Assembly (NCBI GenBank): GCA_027623095.1
Contig: JAQBVM010000004.1
Location: forward strand, 1-53,978
DNA from: Verrucomicrobiota bacterium
Lineage (GTDB): Bacteria; Verrucomicrobiota; Verrucomicrobiia; Limisphaerales; SIBE01
Direction: 5' to 3'
DNA: 53,978 nt
The position numbers were made by a program, and so were the translations under genes. Position 1 is the first letter of the stretch; each line of letters begins with the position of its first letter. Positions 7,615-16,319 of this stretch are shown in pieces. The notes beneath the pieces were generated by a model. It was not told the DNA's origin. It was given only the letters and a program-made list of their open reading frames with translations, and made no database searches.

Positions 7615-7966
7615 TCTGGACGGCGCACCCGTTCCAAAAGAAAGGCTGTGTACGCTGATTCAAGGTCCTGCTAGATCCTCCGCCAGGTCATGGAGTGCGG
7701 TAACGGAGCTTGCGGAGTTACCGCTTTTGGATGGGAACCTGGGGCTACGGAACGTTTCCATGCGGCCGGACACATCGAAGCCAAAGCGGTGAATCGCTTC
7801 ACTCGTCACCGCAGTCCAAGACGCTGCCGCGCTTCGTCAATGGCTCGGCAAATTCTCCGGAAGGGTTATTTTTTCGTGCTGGCAACGCCTCGTTAGGTCT
7901 TGGTCTCTGTTGAACCAGGTTTGCGCCGGGATGGACAAATCCTTCGTGCGAAGTAAGGATAGGGTT
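7615..7966. repeat. Intergenic stretch with probable decayed interspersed repeat
   Basis: No gene is supported here. All three plus frames give short ORFs with equally odd Arg/His/Ser-rich content ('[19 protein letters not shown]' in one frame, '[17 protein letters not shown]' in another), which is the look of a non-coding repeat. It contains an inverted repeat at 7697-7724 (GCGGTAAC, 12-nt loop, GTTACCGC). I suspect an interspersed element, but only one copy is in the window, so this is a guess. The last 15 bases hold AAGGAT, a possible ribosome-binding site for the gene at 7967. Confidence 0.3.
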
Positions 7967-8371
7967 ATGAAAAGAAACAAACGCCGCGCCTCGGGTTCCA
8001 CTTCCCTTCTCGGGTCTGGATTTACTCTCATTGAGCTCTTGGTGGTGATCGCGATCATCGCGATTCTTGCGGGAATGCTTCTGCCCGCGTTAGCAAAGGC
8101 AAAAGCCAAAGCCCACGGGATTGTCTGCCTGAATAATGGCAAGCAAATGACTCTGGCCTGGAAACTGTACGTGGACGACAGCTCCGACTTTTTGCCGCAA
8201 TCATATGGTCCCAACGAATGGGTGCATGGTTCATTGAATTTCAGCGGTTCGAACCGGAGCAACTGGGATCTCGATCAGGATATTACGAAAAGCCTTCTCT
8301 TGAATGTCCAATCACCCAACAATCAGGATGCCTTGTGGCTGATGGACCGGTCCACCCGGAAGGTCAATTAG
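7967..8371 (+). CDS. Prepilin-type N-terminal methylation domain protein, C-terminally truncated
   Basis: A 134-residue pseudopilin-like protein. I take the ATG at 7967, with AAGGAT upstream, over the track's 7910. A basic leader is followed by the prepilin peptidase site and hydrophobic helix '[20 protein letters not shown]' and [12 protein letters not shown], the form abundant in Verrucomicrobia and Lentisphaerae. The next part ('[20 protein letters not shown]') matches the usual periplasmic region of these proteins, which normally run to about 220-280 residues. This one ends at 'DRSTRKVN' just where relatives continue, 36 bp before the next gene. It is probably a 3'-truncated copy, and function is doubtful. 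It belongs to the dispersed single pseudopilins, not to the Gsp operon. Confidence 0.7.
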   Translation: MKRNKRRASGSTSLLGSGFTLIELLVVIAIIAILAGMLLPALAKAKAKAHGIVCLNNGKQMTLAWKLYVDDSSDFLPQSYGPNEWVHGSLNFSGSNRSNWDLDQDITKSLLLNVQSPNNQDALWLMDRSTRKVN

Positions 8372-8407
8372 ACCGGGCGTCAGGGTCTTCCAAATTCCTG
8401 TGCCACG

Positions 8408-11400
8408 ATGATTGCCAGAATGGGAGTTCTCCTTCCGATCGTTTGCCTAATGGCTGTTTTTCCATCGCAGGGGGCGGAATTTGCCCGAGGAAAGGCATTG
8501 GAACCTTCTCGACCCGAAGTTCCGCAGGATGGGATCGTTTCGACCCAGTTGAATCCGATGGCCGCCGGCGAGGGGAAACGGTTGTTTGAGGAGATGCCGG
8601 GATTCGCGACGGGTATCCACATGGTGCATGAATTTCCCGCTGACGTTCCTTTTGAATTTCTGCAGGACCAAAGTTGCGCGTCCGGAGTGTGCATTGGGGA
8701 CTACGACGGCGACGGGAAGGCGGACATTTACGTTACAAATTACAGCCGGGGCAATCATCTCTACCGGAATCTGGGAAACTGGCGTTTCGAGGATGTGACA
8801 GAAAAGGCAGGCGTCGAAGGAGGAGGGCGTTGGTGCGCCGGCACGACCTTTGTGGATGTGGAGAATGACGGGGATCTCGATTTGTACGTGTGCGTGTTCA
8901 ATGCGCCGAACCTGCTTTACGTAAATCAGGGCGACGGGACATTTCAGGATCTGGCGAAAGCGCGTGGACTGGATTTTGCGGGAGCCAGCGTGATGATGGC
9001 CTTCGCTGACTATAATTTGGACGGACGTCTGGATGGATACTTGGTGACTCATCGGTTGAATGTTGGAACGGATTATCGTTTGCCCCGTACCTCCCGGGAA
9101 GCGTTTCAACGGTCGATCATTCGAATGAACAAAGCGAGGCAGTTGGAGGTGAGCTCCGCTTACGAAGATTTGTTTGCGCTGACGGACAAAGGTCCCGGCC
9201 GAACCGAGTTGCTCATTGCAGGCCAGGGGGACATTCTGTTTCTGCAACAGCCAGATCGAACATTCGTTAGTCGCGACAAGGAAGGGGGTATCCGTGGACA
9301 CGACATTGGCTTGGCGGCGACTTGGTGGGATTACAACGACGATGGCCGGCCGGATCTGTATGTCTGCAATGATTACAAGGGACCTGACCGCCTGTATCGG
9401 AATGACGGGAATGGCGCCTTCACGGAAGTGGCCCGGACGGCTCTGCCTCATGTGCCGTGGGCGTCGATGAGCGCGGACACGGCTGACCTCAACAACGACG
9501 GGAGGATTGATTTAATGGCGACGGACATGGCGGGATCGAACCATTATCGGCGAATGATCATTGATGGAGATCTAGAAAAGGAGAGATGGTTTTTACTCGT
9601 TTCCGAGCCAAAACAGTACCGGCGCAACGTTGTGTATTTGAACACTGGAACCGATCATGTGATGGAAGTGGCATACCTGGCCGGGTTGGACAGCACGGAT
9701 TGGACTTGGTCGGTCAAGCTTGCCGATTTTGACAACGACGGTTGGGTGGACGTGTTCGTTTCGAATGGAATGTCCCGGGATTTTGTTAACTCTGATCTGG
9801 CGGCGCGAATGAAAGGGCGCGGCAACAGCGCCTGGCGAAATTTACCGGTGTTGCGGGAGTCTAATCTGGCGTTTCGCAACTTGGGTGATTTGCAGTTCTG
9901 CAATGAGGGAGCGGCGTGGGGCCTGGATCACGTCGGCGCGAGTTTCGGAGCCTCCGTCGGCGACCTGGACCAGGACGGCGACCTCGACTTGATCGTGACT
10001 CATTTCAACGAACCCATCTCGGTTTATCGAAACACATCGGCCTCGGGAAACCGGATTCTCGTCCGCCTCAAAGGCACTACAAGCAACGCCTGGGGGATTG
10101 GCGCCAAGGTAAAAGTCGAGACGGCTTCGGGAACGCAAACGCGCTGCCTGGCCTTGTCGAGCGGGTTCATGTCCAGCAATGATCCGGTGGTTCATTTCGG
10201 TTTGGGCGAATCTCGAAAAGTCGATCGAATGACAGTCGAATGGCCGAGCGGCCAGCGTCAGACATGCGAGGACATTGAAGCAGGGAGGGCGTACCTCGTA
10301 ACGGAATCGCATGGTCCATCTGCAAAGCAGACGCCACCGCCGACGTCACCATGGTATCGTCGAAAGGCACTCCCGGAGTCGTTGAAGCGCGAGGAGAGGG
10401 TTTATGACGATTATGCGCGAGAACCGCTGCTGCCGTGGAAACTGTCTCGACTCGGGCCGGGTCTCGCCGTGGGCGATGTCAACGGAGATGGAACCGAGGA
10501 TCTTTTTCTGAGCGGACCTTCCGGGCAAGTGGGTGCGCTTTGCCTTGGCTTTTCCGGCGGTCAGTTCCGGATGTCTCAGCAGGCTTGTTTCAACGGCGAC
10601 ATTGCATGCGAGGACATGGCTCCGTTGTTTTTCGATGCCGATGGTGACGGAGATCTGGATCTGTTTGTGGTTTCCGGCGGGAACGAAGCAGAACGGGGTG
10701 ATCCCGTTTTCCGGGATCGTCTTTATTTAAATACTGGGAAGGGAGATTTCGTGAACGCGCCTGAAGGGACGTTGCCGGACTTGCGCGACTCCGGAAGCGT
10801 GGTGGTTGCCGCGGACTTCGATCGGGACGGTGATCTTGATCTTTTTGTCGGAAGCCGTTGCATTCCTGGGAACTATCCCGCGGCCGCTGAGAGCCGGTTG
10901 CTCCGCAACGAAAGAGGCCGCTTCACTGAGGTAACTGAAATGCTGGCTCCGGAACTGGGGAGGACAGGAATGGTCACTAGCGCCTTGTGGTCCGACGCGA
11001 ACGGAGATGGCTGGCTGGATTTGCTCGTCACTCACGAATGGGGTCCGATAAAACTTTTCGTCAATAATAAGGGTCGTTTCGAGGATCGAACTGACACGGC
11101 TGGGTTGGCGTTAAGGCAAGGTTGGTGGAACGGTCTGGCCTGCGGCGATCTGGATGGCGATGGGGATTTGGATTATGTGGTCACCAATATCGGGCTGAAC
11201 ACAAAATACCGCGCTTCGCGCGAGCGCCCTGTCATGGCTTATTTGGGCGATCTGGACGGATCGGGCCGCACGCAGTTTGTTGAAGCCTTTTACGAGGATG
11301 ACACGCTTTACCCGATGCGCAACCGGGACAGCCTTATCTCGGCCAGTCCAACGCTCGGTGAGAGATTTGTCACGTTTGAGAGTTACGCCTCCGCTTCGTT

Positions 11401-12115
11401 GCAGAGCATTTTCCAACCGGAACGATTGGCGGCTGCGCGGCAGTTTTTTGTGAACACGCTTGAGTCCGGAGTGCTGCTCAATGACGGCGACGGCCACTTT
11501 GAATTTCACGCGCTGCCGCGCCTGGCCCAAACCGCTCCAGCTTTCGGTGTTTCGGTCACGGATGCGGACGGTGATGGAAAACCAGACGTTTATCTCGCAC
11601 AAAATTTTCACGCGGCTCAACCGGAGACGGGTCGAATGAAAGGTGGCTTGAGTTTGCTGCTAAAAGGAGGCGGAGATGGCAGTTTCACACCCATCTGGCC
11701 CGCGGACAGCGGACTCCTGGTGCCGGACGACGCCAAAAGTTTGGCAATCGCGGATTGGAACAATGACGGCTGGCCTGATTTCCTGGTGGGGATAAATGAC
11801 GGCGACATTTTGGCTTTCGAGAATACCCGGCCTTTTCCCAATCGCAGGCTGAGCATCCGGCTTCAGGGCCTGCCAGGCAATCCTTCCGCGATCGGCGCCC
11901 GTCTCACGTTGACACTCGCGAACGGGCTAGCGCAGACCTCCGAAATCTACGCGGGCGGGGGATATCTGTCGCAATCGACAAGCGTCCAAAGTTTCGGGAT
12001 GGGATCCTCGAATGCGGTGGCGAATATCACGGTTCGCTGGCCGGATGGCAGGGTGACATCGGAGGTTCCTTCGCCGGATTCTAGCAAGATCACGATTCAG
12101 GAACCACGGCCATAG
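8408..12115 (+). CDS. Secreted FG-GAP/VCBS repeat protein with two ASPIC/UnbV domains (CRTAC1 family)
   Basis: A 1235-residue exported protein. It starts with a hydrophobic signal ('GVLLPIVCLMAVFPSQG'). Many FG-GAP/VCBS blades follow, each with a calcium-binding-like D-x-D-x-D-G loop: 'DYDGDGKADIYVTNY', 'DVENDGDLDLYVC', 'DLDQDGDLDLIVTHFNEP', 'DADGDGDLDLFVVSGG', 'DLDGDGDLDYVVTN'. One ASPIC/UnbV domain lies at about residues 546-634 ('LALSSGFMSSNDPVVHFGLG') and a second at the C-terminus, about 1146-1231 ('GGGYLSQSTSVQSFGMG'). It is thus a tandem duplication of the usual propeller-plus-UnbV unit of about 550-600 residues. The role is unknown, probably extracellular or periplasmic carbohydrate or surface interaction. 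The gene abuts the truncated pseudopilin upstream and the ABC exporter 12 bp downstream. Confidence 0.9.
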   Translation: MIARMGVLLPIVCLMAVFPSQGAEFARGKALEPSRPEVPQDGIVSTQLNPMAAGEGKRLFEEMPGFATGIHMVHEFPADVPFEFLQDQSCASGVCIGDYDGDGKADIYVTNYSRGNHLYRNLGNWRFEDVTEKAGVEGGGRWCAGTTFVDVENDGDLDLYVCVFNAPNLLYVNQGDGTFQDLAKARGLDFAGASVMMAFADYNLDGRLDGYLVTHRLNVGTDYRLPRTSREAFQRSIIRMNKARQLEVSSAYEDLFALTDKGPGRTELLIAGQGDILFLQQPDRTFVSRDKEGGIRGHDIGLAATWWDYNDDGRPDLYVCNDYKGPDRLYRNDGNGAFTEVARTALPHVPWASMSADTADLNNDGRIDLMATDMAGSNHYRRMIIDGDLEKERWFLLVSEPKQYRRNVVYLNTGTDHVMEVAYLAGLDSTDWTWSVKLADFDNDGWVDVFVSNGMSRDFVNSDLAARMKGRGNSAWRNLPVLRESNLAFRNLGDLQFCNEGAAWGLDHVGASFGASVGDLDQDGDLDLIVTHFNEPISVYRNTSASGNRILVRLKGTTSNAWGIGAKVKVETASGTQTRCLALSSGFMSSNDPVVHFGLGESRKVDRMTVEWPSGQRQTCEDIEAGRAYLVTESHGPSAKQTPPPTSPWYRRKALPESLKREERVYDDYAREPLLPWKLSRLGPGLAVGDVNGDGTEDLFLSGPSGQVGALCLGFSGGQFRMSQQACFNGDIACEDMAPLFFDADGDGDLDLFVVSGGNEAERGDPVFRDRLYLNTGKGDFVNAPEGTLPDLRDSGSVVVAADFDRDGDLDLFVGSRCIPGNYPAAAESRLLRNERGRFTEVTEMLAPELGRTGMVTSALWSDANGDGWLDLLVTHEWGPIKLFVNNKGRFEDRTDTAGLALRQGWWNGLACGDLDGDGDLDYVVTNIGLNTKYRASRERPVMAYLGDLDGSGRTQFVEAFYEDDTLYPMRNRDSLISASPTLGERFVTFESYASASLQSIFQPERLAAARQFFVNTLESGVLLNDGDGHFEFHALPRLAQTAPAFGVSVTDADGDGKPDVYLAQNFHAAQPETGRMKGGLSLLLKGGGDGSFTPIWPADSGLLVPDDAKSLAIADWNNDGWPDFLVGINDGDILAFENTRPFPNRRLSIRLQGLPGNPSAIGARLTLTLANGLAQTSEIYAGGGYLSQSTSVQSFGMGSSNAVANITVRWPDGRVTSEVPSPDSSKITIQEPRP

Positions 12116-12127
12116 ACGTCCTGGTGA

Positions 12128-14131
12128 ATGTCGCTAATGCATAACGAATTTCGACACGACCCGCCGAAGGCGGGTGATCCCGCCAAGCGCCACGAGCAGT
12201 CCTCGCGGCGGCGCTACATGCGTTTCGTTGAGGATTACAAACTGAGGCGCCTCGACGCGATTGCGGAAGATGGCAAGAACGGAGAAAAACCCGAGGAGCC
12301 GGCAAATGGAGGCGAGGACACTTCCGCGCCTGGATTCGCCGGGTTGCGCCGTGGGAAACGGCGTCAATATGTCCGGGAGTATCTGCGCTGGCTTTGGCCT
12401 CATCGTTTCGCGGTCGGGGCGCTGTTTATTTTTGCATTGCTGGCTGCGGGACTGGAAATGGCTGAGCCGCTCTTCATGCGGTACATCATCGATGATGTTC
12501 TGCTGAATACCGAATTGGATTCGGCTTCCCGCATGGCGCGTCTTCATCTGGTTGGAGCACTGTTTGTCGGTGTGGTGGTCGTTTCGAGGTTAATCGGTGT
12601 TCTCAAAGACTATCGCCAGCGATTGCTGAACGTGCGTGTCATGCTGTCTTTGCGCCGATCGTTGTTTGAGCGGTTGCTGCACTTGCCGTTGCCAAAACTT
12701 TGGGACATGAAGACTGGCGGGATCCTATCCCGTCTGTCGGGCGATGTGGATACCACAACGGGCCTTATGCAAATGGCCATTGTTTCGCCCGCCGTCTCGA
12801 TCATTCGTCTGGTCATCGCCGTTGGCATATTGCTGACGTTGAATTGGAAGCTGGCGCTGACAGCGCTGGCGATTATCCCGGGTGTGATGTTGGTGAGCTT
12901 TGCCTCGGCGCGGCGGATACGCCCGATCTACCGTTCCATGCGCAAGGACGTGGAGCAGATCGACGGAAGAGTGGGCGAAACGGTTTCAGGGATTCGCGTC
13001 GTAAGAGCGTTCCGGCGGGAGATTCGGGAATTGCTCGACTACATGCGCGGCAGGCACACGGTCCTGCGCAAGGAGCTGTTCGCGCATCGCCGCGAATTGG
13101 TTCTTTGGACGTCCTGGGGTCTGCTTTTGGGGGCTGTCAATGTCGTGATCGTTTGGTACGGAGGTTATCTAAACATTGCTGGCAGCGCCTCGATCGGCGA
13201 TATCATGGCATTCCAGTGGTACACTTTTCTGCTGCTGAATCCTGTGTGGCAGATTGTCAATTCCTTCTCGGAACTGCAACGGTCGCTCGCCGCCATGGAG
13301 CGTGTGTTCGAGCTGTTGGGAATGGACGACGACAAACCTGACAAACCGGACGCCTGTGATGCGCCGCAGGTCGTTCGGGAAATCAGGTTCGAGAACGTCG
13401 AGTTTGAATATCGGCAGGGACTCCCCGTGGTCCGCGATTTCGACGTCATCGTTCCGGGCGGTTCCGTAATCGCTTTGGTGGGGCGGAGCGGCGCCGGGAA
13501 GACGACCGTAACGGATCTGGTAGCGCGTTTTCACGATCCCACGCGGGGGCGTATTCTGCTGAATGGCCGCGATATCCGGGACTTCCGGTTGAGCACATAT
13601 CGCGACCTGCTGGCTATTGTACAGCAGGACGTCTTCTTGTTCGACGGATCGGTGCGGGACAACATCGCTTACGGCAGGCACGATGCCACCGATCCCGAAG
13701 TCGAAGACGCCGCCAGGCGCGCCAATGCGCACGAATTCATCATTAAACTTCCCGAGCAGTACGAGACATTCATTGGCGAGCGTGGTGTCAAACTTTCCGG
13801 CGGACAATGCCAGCGGCTGGCAATTGCCAGAGCGGTCCTTGCGGCGCCCCAAATTCTCATCCTCGACGAGGCGACCAGCAATCTCGACACGGAGAGCGAG
13901 CAGCTCATCCAGGCGTCCATGGCCACGCTCCTCGCCGGCCGAACGACCTTCGTGATTGCCCATCGGCTTTCGACCATCCGCCGCGCCAATTTGATTCTGC
14001 TGATGGAGGACGGGCGTGTCATTGAGCGCGGCACGCACGAGCAACTCATGAGTGCCCGGGGCAATTATTACGATATGGTCCAGCGTCAGATGGAATTGCA
14101 GGGCCGGGACGGCGAACAATTGTGGAAATAA
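12128..14131 (+). CDS. ABC exporter, fused permease and ATP-binding protein (MsbA-like)
   Basis: A 667-residue half-transporter. A polar N-terminal extension of about 85 residues precedes a six-helix type I exporter domain ('FAVGALFIFALLAAGLEM' through 'MAFQWYTFLLLNPVW'). The nucleotide-binding domain has Walker A 'VGRSGAGKTT' (about residue 451), Q-loop 'VQQDVFLFDGS', signature 'LSGGQCQR' (about 555), Walker B 'ILILDEATSNLD' and H-loop 'VIAHRLST'. All catalytic residues are present. It should homodimerise in the inner membrane and export a lipid, peptide or drug. The substrate cannot be read from sequence. It starts 12 bp after the FG-GAP gene, so cotranscription is likely. The long charged N-terminal tail (KNGEKPEEPANGGED) is unusual for MsbA itself. 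Confidence 0.92.
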   Translation: MSLMHNEFRHDPPKAGDPAKRHEQSSRRRYMRFVEDYKLRRLDAIAEDGKNGEKPEEPANGGEDTSAPGFAGLRRGKRRQYVREYLRWLWPHRFAVGALFIFALLAAGLEMAEPLFMRYIIDDVLLNTELDSASRMARLHLVGALFVGVVVVSRLIGVLKDYRQRLLNVRVMLSLRRSLFERLLHLPLPKLWDMKTGGILSRLSGDVDTTTGLMQMAIVSPAVSIIRLVIAVGILLTLNWKLALTALAIIPGVMLVSFASARRIRPIYRSMRKDVEQIDGRVGETVSGIRVVRAFRREIRELLDYMRGRHTVLRKELFAHRRELVLWTSWGLLLGAVNVVIVWYGGYLNIAGSASIGDIMAFQWYTFLLLNPVWQIVNSFSELQRSLAAMERVFELLGMDDDKPDKPDACDAPQVVREIRFENVEFEYRQGLPVVRDFDVIVPGGSVIALVGRSGAGKTTVTDLVARFHDPTRGRILLNGRDIRDFRLSTYRDLLAIVQQDVFLFDGSVRDNIAYGRHDATDPEVEDAARRANAHEFIIKLPEQYETFIGERGVKLSGGQCQRLAIARAVLAAPQILILDEATSNLDTESEQLIQASMATLLAGRTTFVIAHRLSTIRRANLILLMEDGRVIERGTHEQLMSARGNYYDMVQRQMELQGRDGEQLWK

Positions 14132-14183
14132 GGTCAACGCCCAACACCCAACATTGAACGTTCCATGCGGTTACCCGGAAAAT

Positions 14184-14252
14184 GGGAGGGTGAGGCTCGC
14201 GCCGAACCCTGGAATCGCCGAAGAATGAGTTCGACGGGAGTCTCGCCCTCCC
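14184..14252. repeat. Palindromic intergenic repeat, copy A
   Basis: A 69-bp imperfect palindrome with arms GGGAGGGTGAGGCTCGC and GGGAGTCTCGCCCTCCC, and a middle of 'GCCGAACCCTGGAATC...GTTCGAC'. It closely matches copy B at 23561-23630 in both arms and in the centre. On either strand the transcript would fold into a long hairpin, so it could act as a transcription terminator for the ABC exporter. Downstream at 14337-14357 lies a degenerate right-arm-like piece (GTTCGATAGGAGTTTCACCCT), and another weak one near 14400-14420, so several generations of the element seem to have landed in this gap. The remaining 332 bp between the exporter and the tRNA hold no gene. Confidence 0.75.
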
Positions 14253-14463
14253 GGCAAAACGAAGACCGTGATCGAAATGGCATTTTCATCCGAAGCGGTA
14301 TTCCGATCGGGATGGTGGATTCGTGAAGATTCCACAGTTCGATAGGAGTTTCACCCTGCGATTTTCCGGCAACCAAAATGTGGCGATTCTCTCGATATCC
14401 TCCGGGAGTCTCAAACCCCGCTTGACCTGCGAGTTGTAATTGGTAAGTTGCGGATTATCAATT

Positions 14464-14548
14464 GCCCGCGTGGCGGAATTGGCAGACGCGCTAGATTCAG
14501 GTTCTAGTGATTAACATCGTACAGGTTCAAATCCTGTCGCGGGCACCA
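14464..14548 (+). tRNA. tRNA-Leu (anticodon CAG), with encoded CCA
   Basis: An 85-base class II tRNA. The acceptor stem pairs GCCCGCG (14464-14470) with CGCGGGC, followed by discriminator A and a genomically encoded CCA at 14546-14548. The D-arm region is TGGCGGAATTGGCAGACGCG. The anticodon stem CTAGA/TCTAG encloses the loop TTCAGGT, giving anticodon CAG, which reads CUG leucine codons. The long variable arm (TGATTAACATCGT) and T-arm ACAGGTTCAAATCCTGT are typical of tRNA-Leu. No integrase or attachment-site duplication was seen beside it. The ORF track's start at 14507 falls inside this tRNA and is wrong. Confidence 0.97.
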
Positions 14549-14605
14549 ATCAGGAACGGATTCGCAGCGTTAAACTGCAACCGGAGCCTGTCGCAAGTAG
14601 CATTC

Positions 14606-16210
14606 ATGGGTTCTATTGTCCGTCTGGCTGCGACCAACGATGCGCCGCAATACCTCGATTTGATCAAGGTTGTGCTCGGCGAGGATTATCCGGACAAGCA
14701 AGTCTATGACATGTCCTGGATCTTGACGCAGTTCGGGCCGGCCTCGGATATGGAAACTTGGGTCGTTGAGGCAAACGGCAAATTGAATGGCGCGATTTCA
14801 ATTCTTCCTCCGCTGCTGAGCAACACCAATCCGATCGCCAATTTGGGTCGCCAACTTTTCCGCCCCGAGAGCTATGCGGACGGATCGGCGGGCGAGCTAC
14901 TGAGGAAAGTGACCGAATTGACGCGGGAGCGCAAGCAACACTGCGTGGCGCGAGCTCTGGCGCATAACTACGACGAACTGGTTCTTTTTGAAAAGCTGGG
15001 ATACGCGTGCGTGGGGTACCAGCCTTTTAAGCACATGAACCGCGTTCGAGAGGGCGCGCTTTTTTTTGTTCGCGTCGCCCGCCCGGAGTTGCTTGCCCGT
15101 TTGCCGCTTTCCGACGCTTTGCCTCAGGTAAAGGAACTGTCGTCTGTAGTGTTGTCGAATCTGGGCATACCATTTCCAATCTCGATTCAGGATGGGACGG
15201 CGGGTTATCCGCTGCAAACCGAGACGGAGTGTTCGGACACAACAATCGAAGAGTTCGAGAAATTCAAGAGCCTGGTTCCAGGCGACGGAAATCGGACCGA
15301 GATTTCTGGAAGTTTCAACATGGGTTTCGGCTATTTGCGAACCGGCAGCAAAGCTCCATTCCGGGCGATTCTTGGAAAACGGGATGGTGTTGTCACGGCG
15401 GGCCTGGCCTATACGGTTGATCCGTTTGACCGGTGCCTGAGATTGGTGACTTCTTTTGCGACCGACGATCTTTCGTTGGGAGCGGTCCTTCGTCACATGC
15501 TCAAGATCGGGCAAGAACAGTTGAGCGCGGCTTATGTGGAGGTGGACATTCTCGTGACTGCCCGGAGGCTGTTAAAGACCCTGGAACAGCTCGGTTTCGT
15601 GCCAATCGCTTATCTGGCCGAGTTCTATATTCAGTCCGGGATTTACACGGACGTCGTCAAGATGGTGAAACTGAACATAGTCTATTCCCAGGATGACACC
15701 CAGTTCACACCGAGTGTCCGCACAATCGTGGACATCGTGGACCGGAATTTCCAGGATCAGAAGCTCGGTGTCGCGATTATCAACCTGCTTCGGGGACTGC
15801 CGATATTCGAAGGTCTCGGGGATGGGGAATTGCGCAAGATGGCGCGGCTCTTTACTCAGAAACTCTATCAGGCCGGTGAAAAGATCTTCGACAAGGGCGA
15901 TTCCGGTAAAGAGGCCTACGTGGTGATGCGCGGGGCTGTGGATATCGTGCTGAACGAAAACTCAAAACCGATCGCAACGATCGGCAGCGGCCAAATCCTG
16001 GGCGAACTGGCTTTCCTAGATGGCGCGGCTCGGGGGGCAATCGCCGTAGCCCATCACGCCAGCATTCTTCTGATCATTCAGCGATCGGCTTTCAATATGC
16101 TCGCTCAACAGGAACCGCAGTTGGGAATGGTGGTCATGCGCAACATTGCACGCGAACTTTCCAACCGATTACGGAAAACGACACTTGCCGTTGCCGCTGC
16201 TCAGAAATGA
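14606..16210 (+). CDS. GNAT-like acetyltransferase domain fused to a C-terminal cyclic-nucleotide-binding domain
   Basis: 534 residues from the ATG at 14606; the track start at 14507 lies within tRNA-Leu. The N-terminal part looks like a GNAT acetyltransferase: an acetyl-CoA-loop-like 'SYADGSAGELLRKV', then 'HNYDELVLFEKLGYACVGYQ', the usual last strands. A second, GNAT-like middle part follows ('KAPFRAILGKRDGVVTAGLA', 'LLKTLEQLGFVPIAYLAE'). The C-terminus, about residues 395-520, is a cNMP-binding domain: 'LPIFEGLGDGELRKMARLF', 'GEKIFDKGDSGKEAYVVMRG', 'GQILGELAFLDGAARGAIAV'. That includes the GELAFLDGAxR phosphate-binding cassette with Glu and Arg. No DNA-binding HTH follows, so it is not a CRP-type regulator. 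It may be a cyclic-nucleotide-gated acetyltransferase, analogous to mycobacterial protein acetyltransferase but with the domain order reversed. The cNMP call is firm; the acetyltransferase call is moderate. Confidence 0.75.
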   Translation: MGSIVRLAATNDAPQYLDLIKVVLGEDYPDKQVYDMSWILTQFGPASDMETWVVEANGKLNGAISILPPLLSNTNPIANLGRQLFRPESYADGSAGELLRKVTELTRERKQHCVARALAHNYDELVLFEKLGYACVGYQPFKHMNRVREGALFFVRVARPELLARLPLSDALPQVKELSSVVLSNLGIPFPISIQDGTAGYPLQTETECSDTTIEEFEKFKSLVPGDGNRTEISGSFNMGFGYLRTGSKAPFRAILGKRDGVVTAGLAYTVDPFDRCLRLVTSFATDDLSLGAVLRHMLKIGQEQLSAAYVEVDILVTARRLLKTLEQLGFVPIAYLAEFYIQSGIYTDVVKMVKLNIVYSQDDTQFTPSVRTIVDIVDRNFQDQKLGVAIINLLRGLPIFEGLGDGELRKMARLFTQKLYQAGEKIFDKGDSGKEAYVVMRGAVDIVLNENSKPIATIGSGQILGELAFLDGAARGAIAVAHHASILLIIQRSAFNMLAQQEPQLGMVVMRNIARELSNRLRKTTLAVAAAQK

Positions 16211-16319
16211 AGGTTCTCCATGAGTCTCGCAGGAGTCGCGGTGACGAGACCCATTTCTCTTGGGGAAACGGCAGCAAGTGAGGCCCTTTATCAGCTCCTG
16301 CTGTTTCCTAAACGGGCTC

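Noticed and set aside
8447-9451. 334-residue minus-strand ORF
   Set aside because: Antisense shadow of the FG-GAP repeat gene; its repetitive look mirrors the VCBS repeats on the plus strand.
13169-14137. 322-residue minus-strand ORF
   Set aside because: Antisense to the ABC exporter's nucleotide-binding domain, which has all catalytic motifs; no independent protein signal.
14464-14548. tRNA-Leu as an integration site
   Set aside because: No integrase gene and no direct repeat of the tRNA 3' end were seen nearby.
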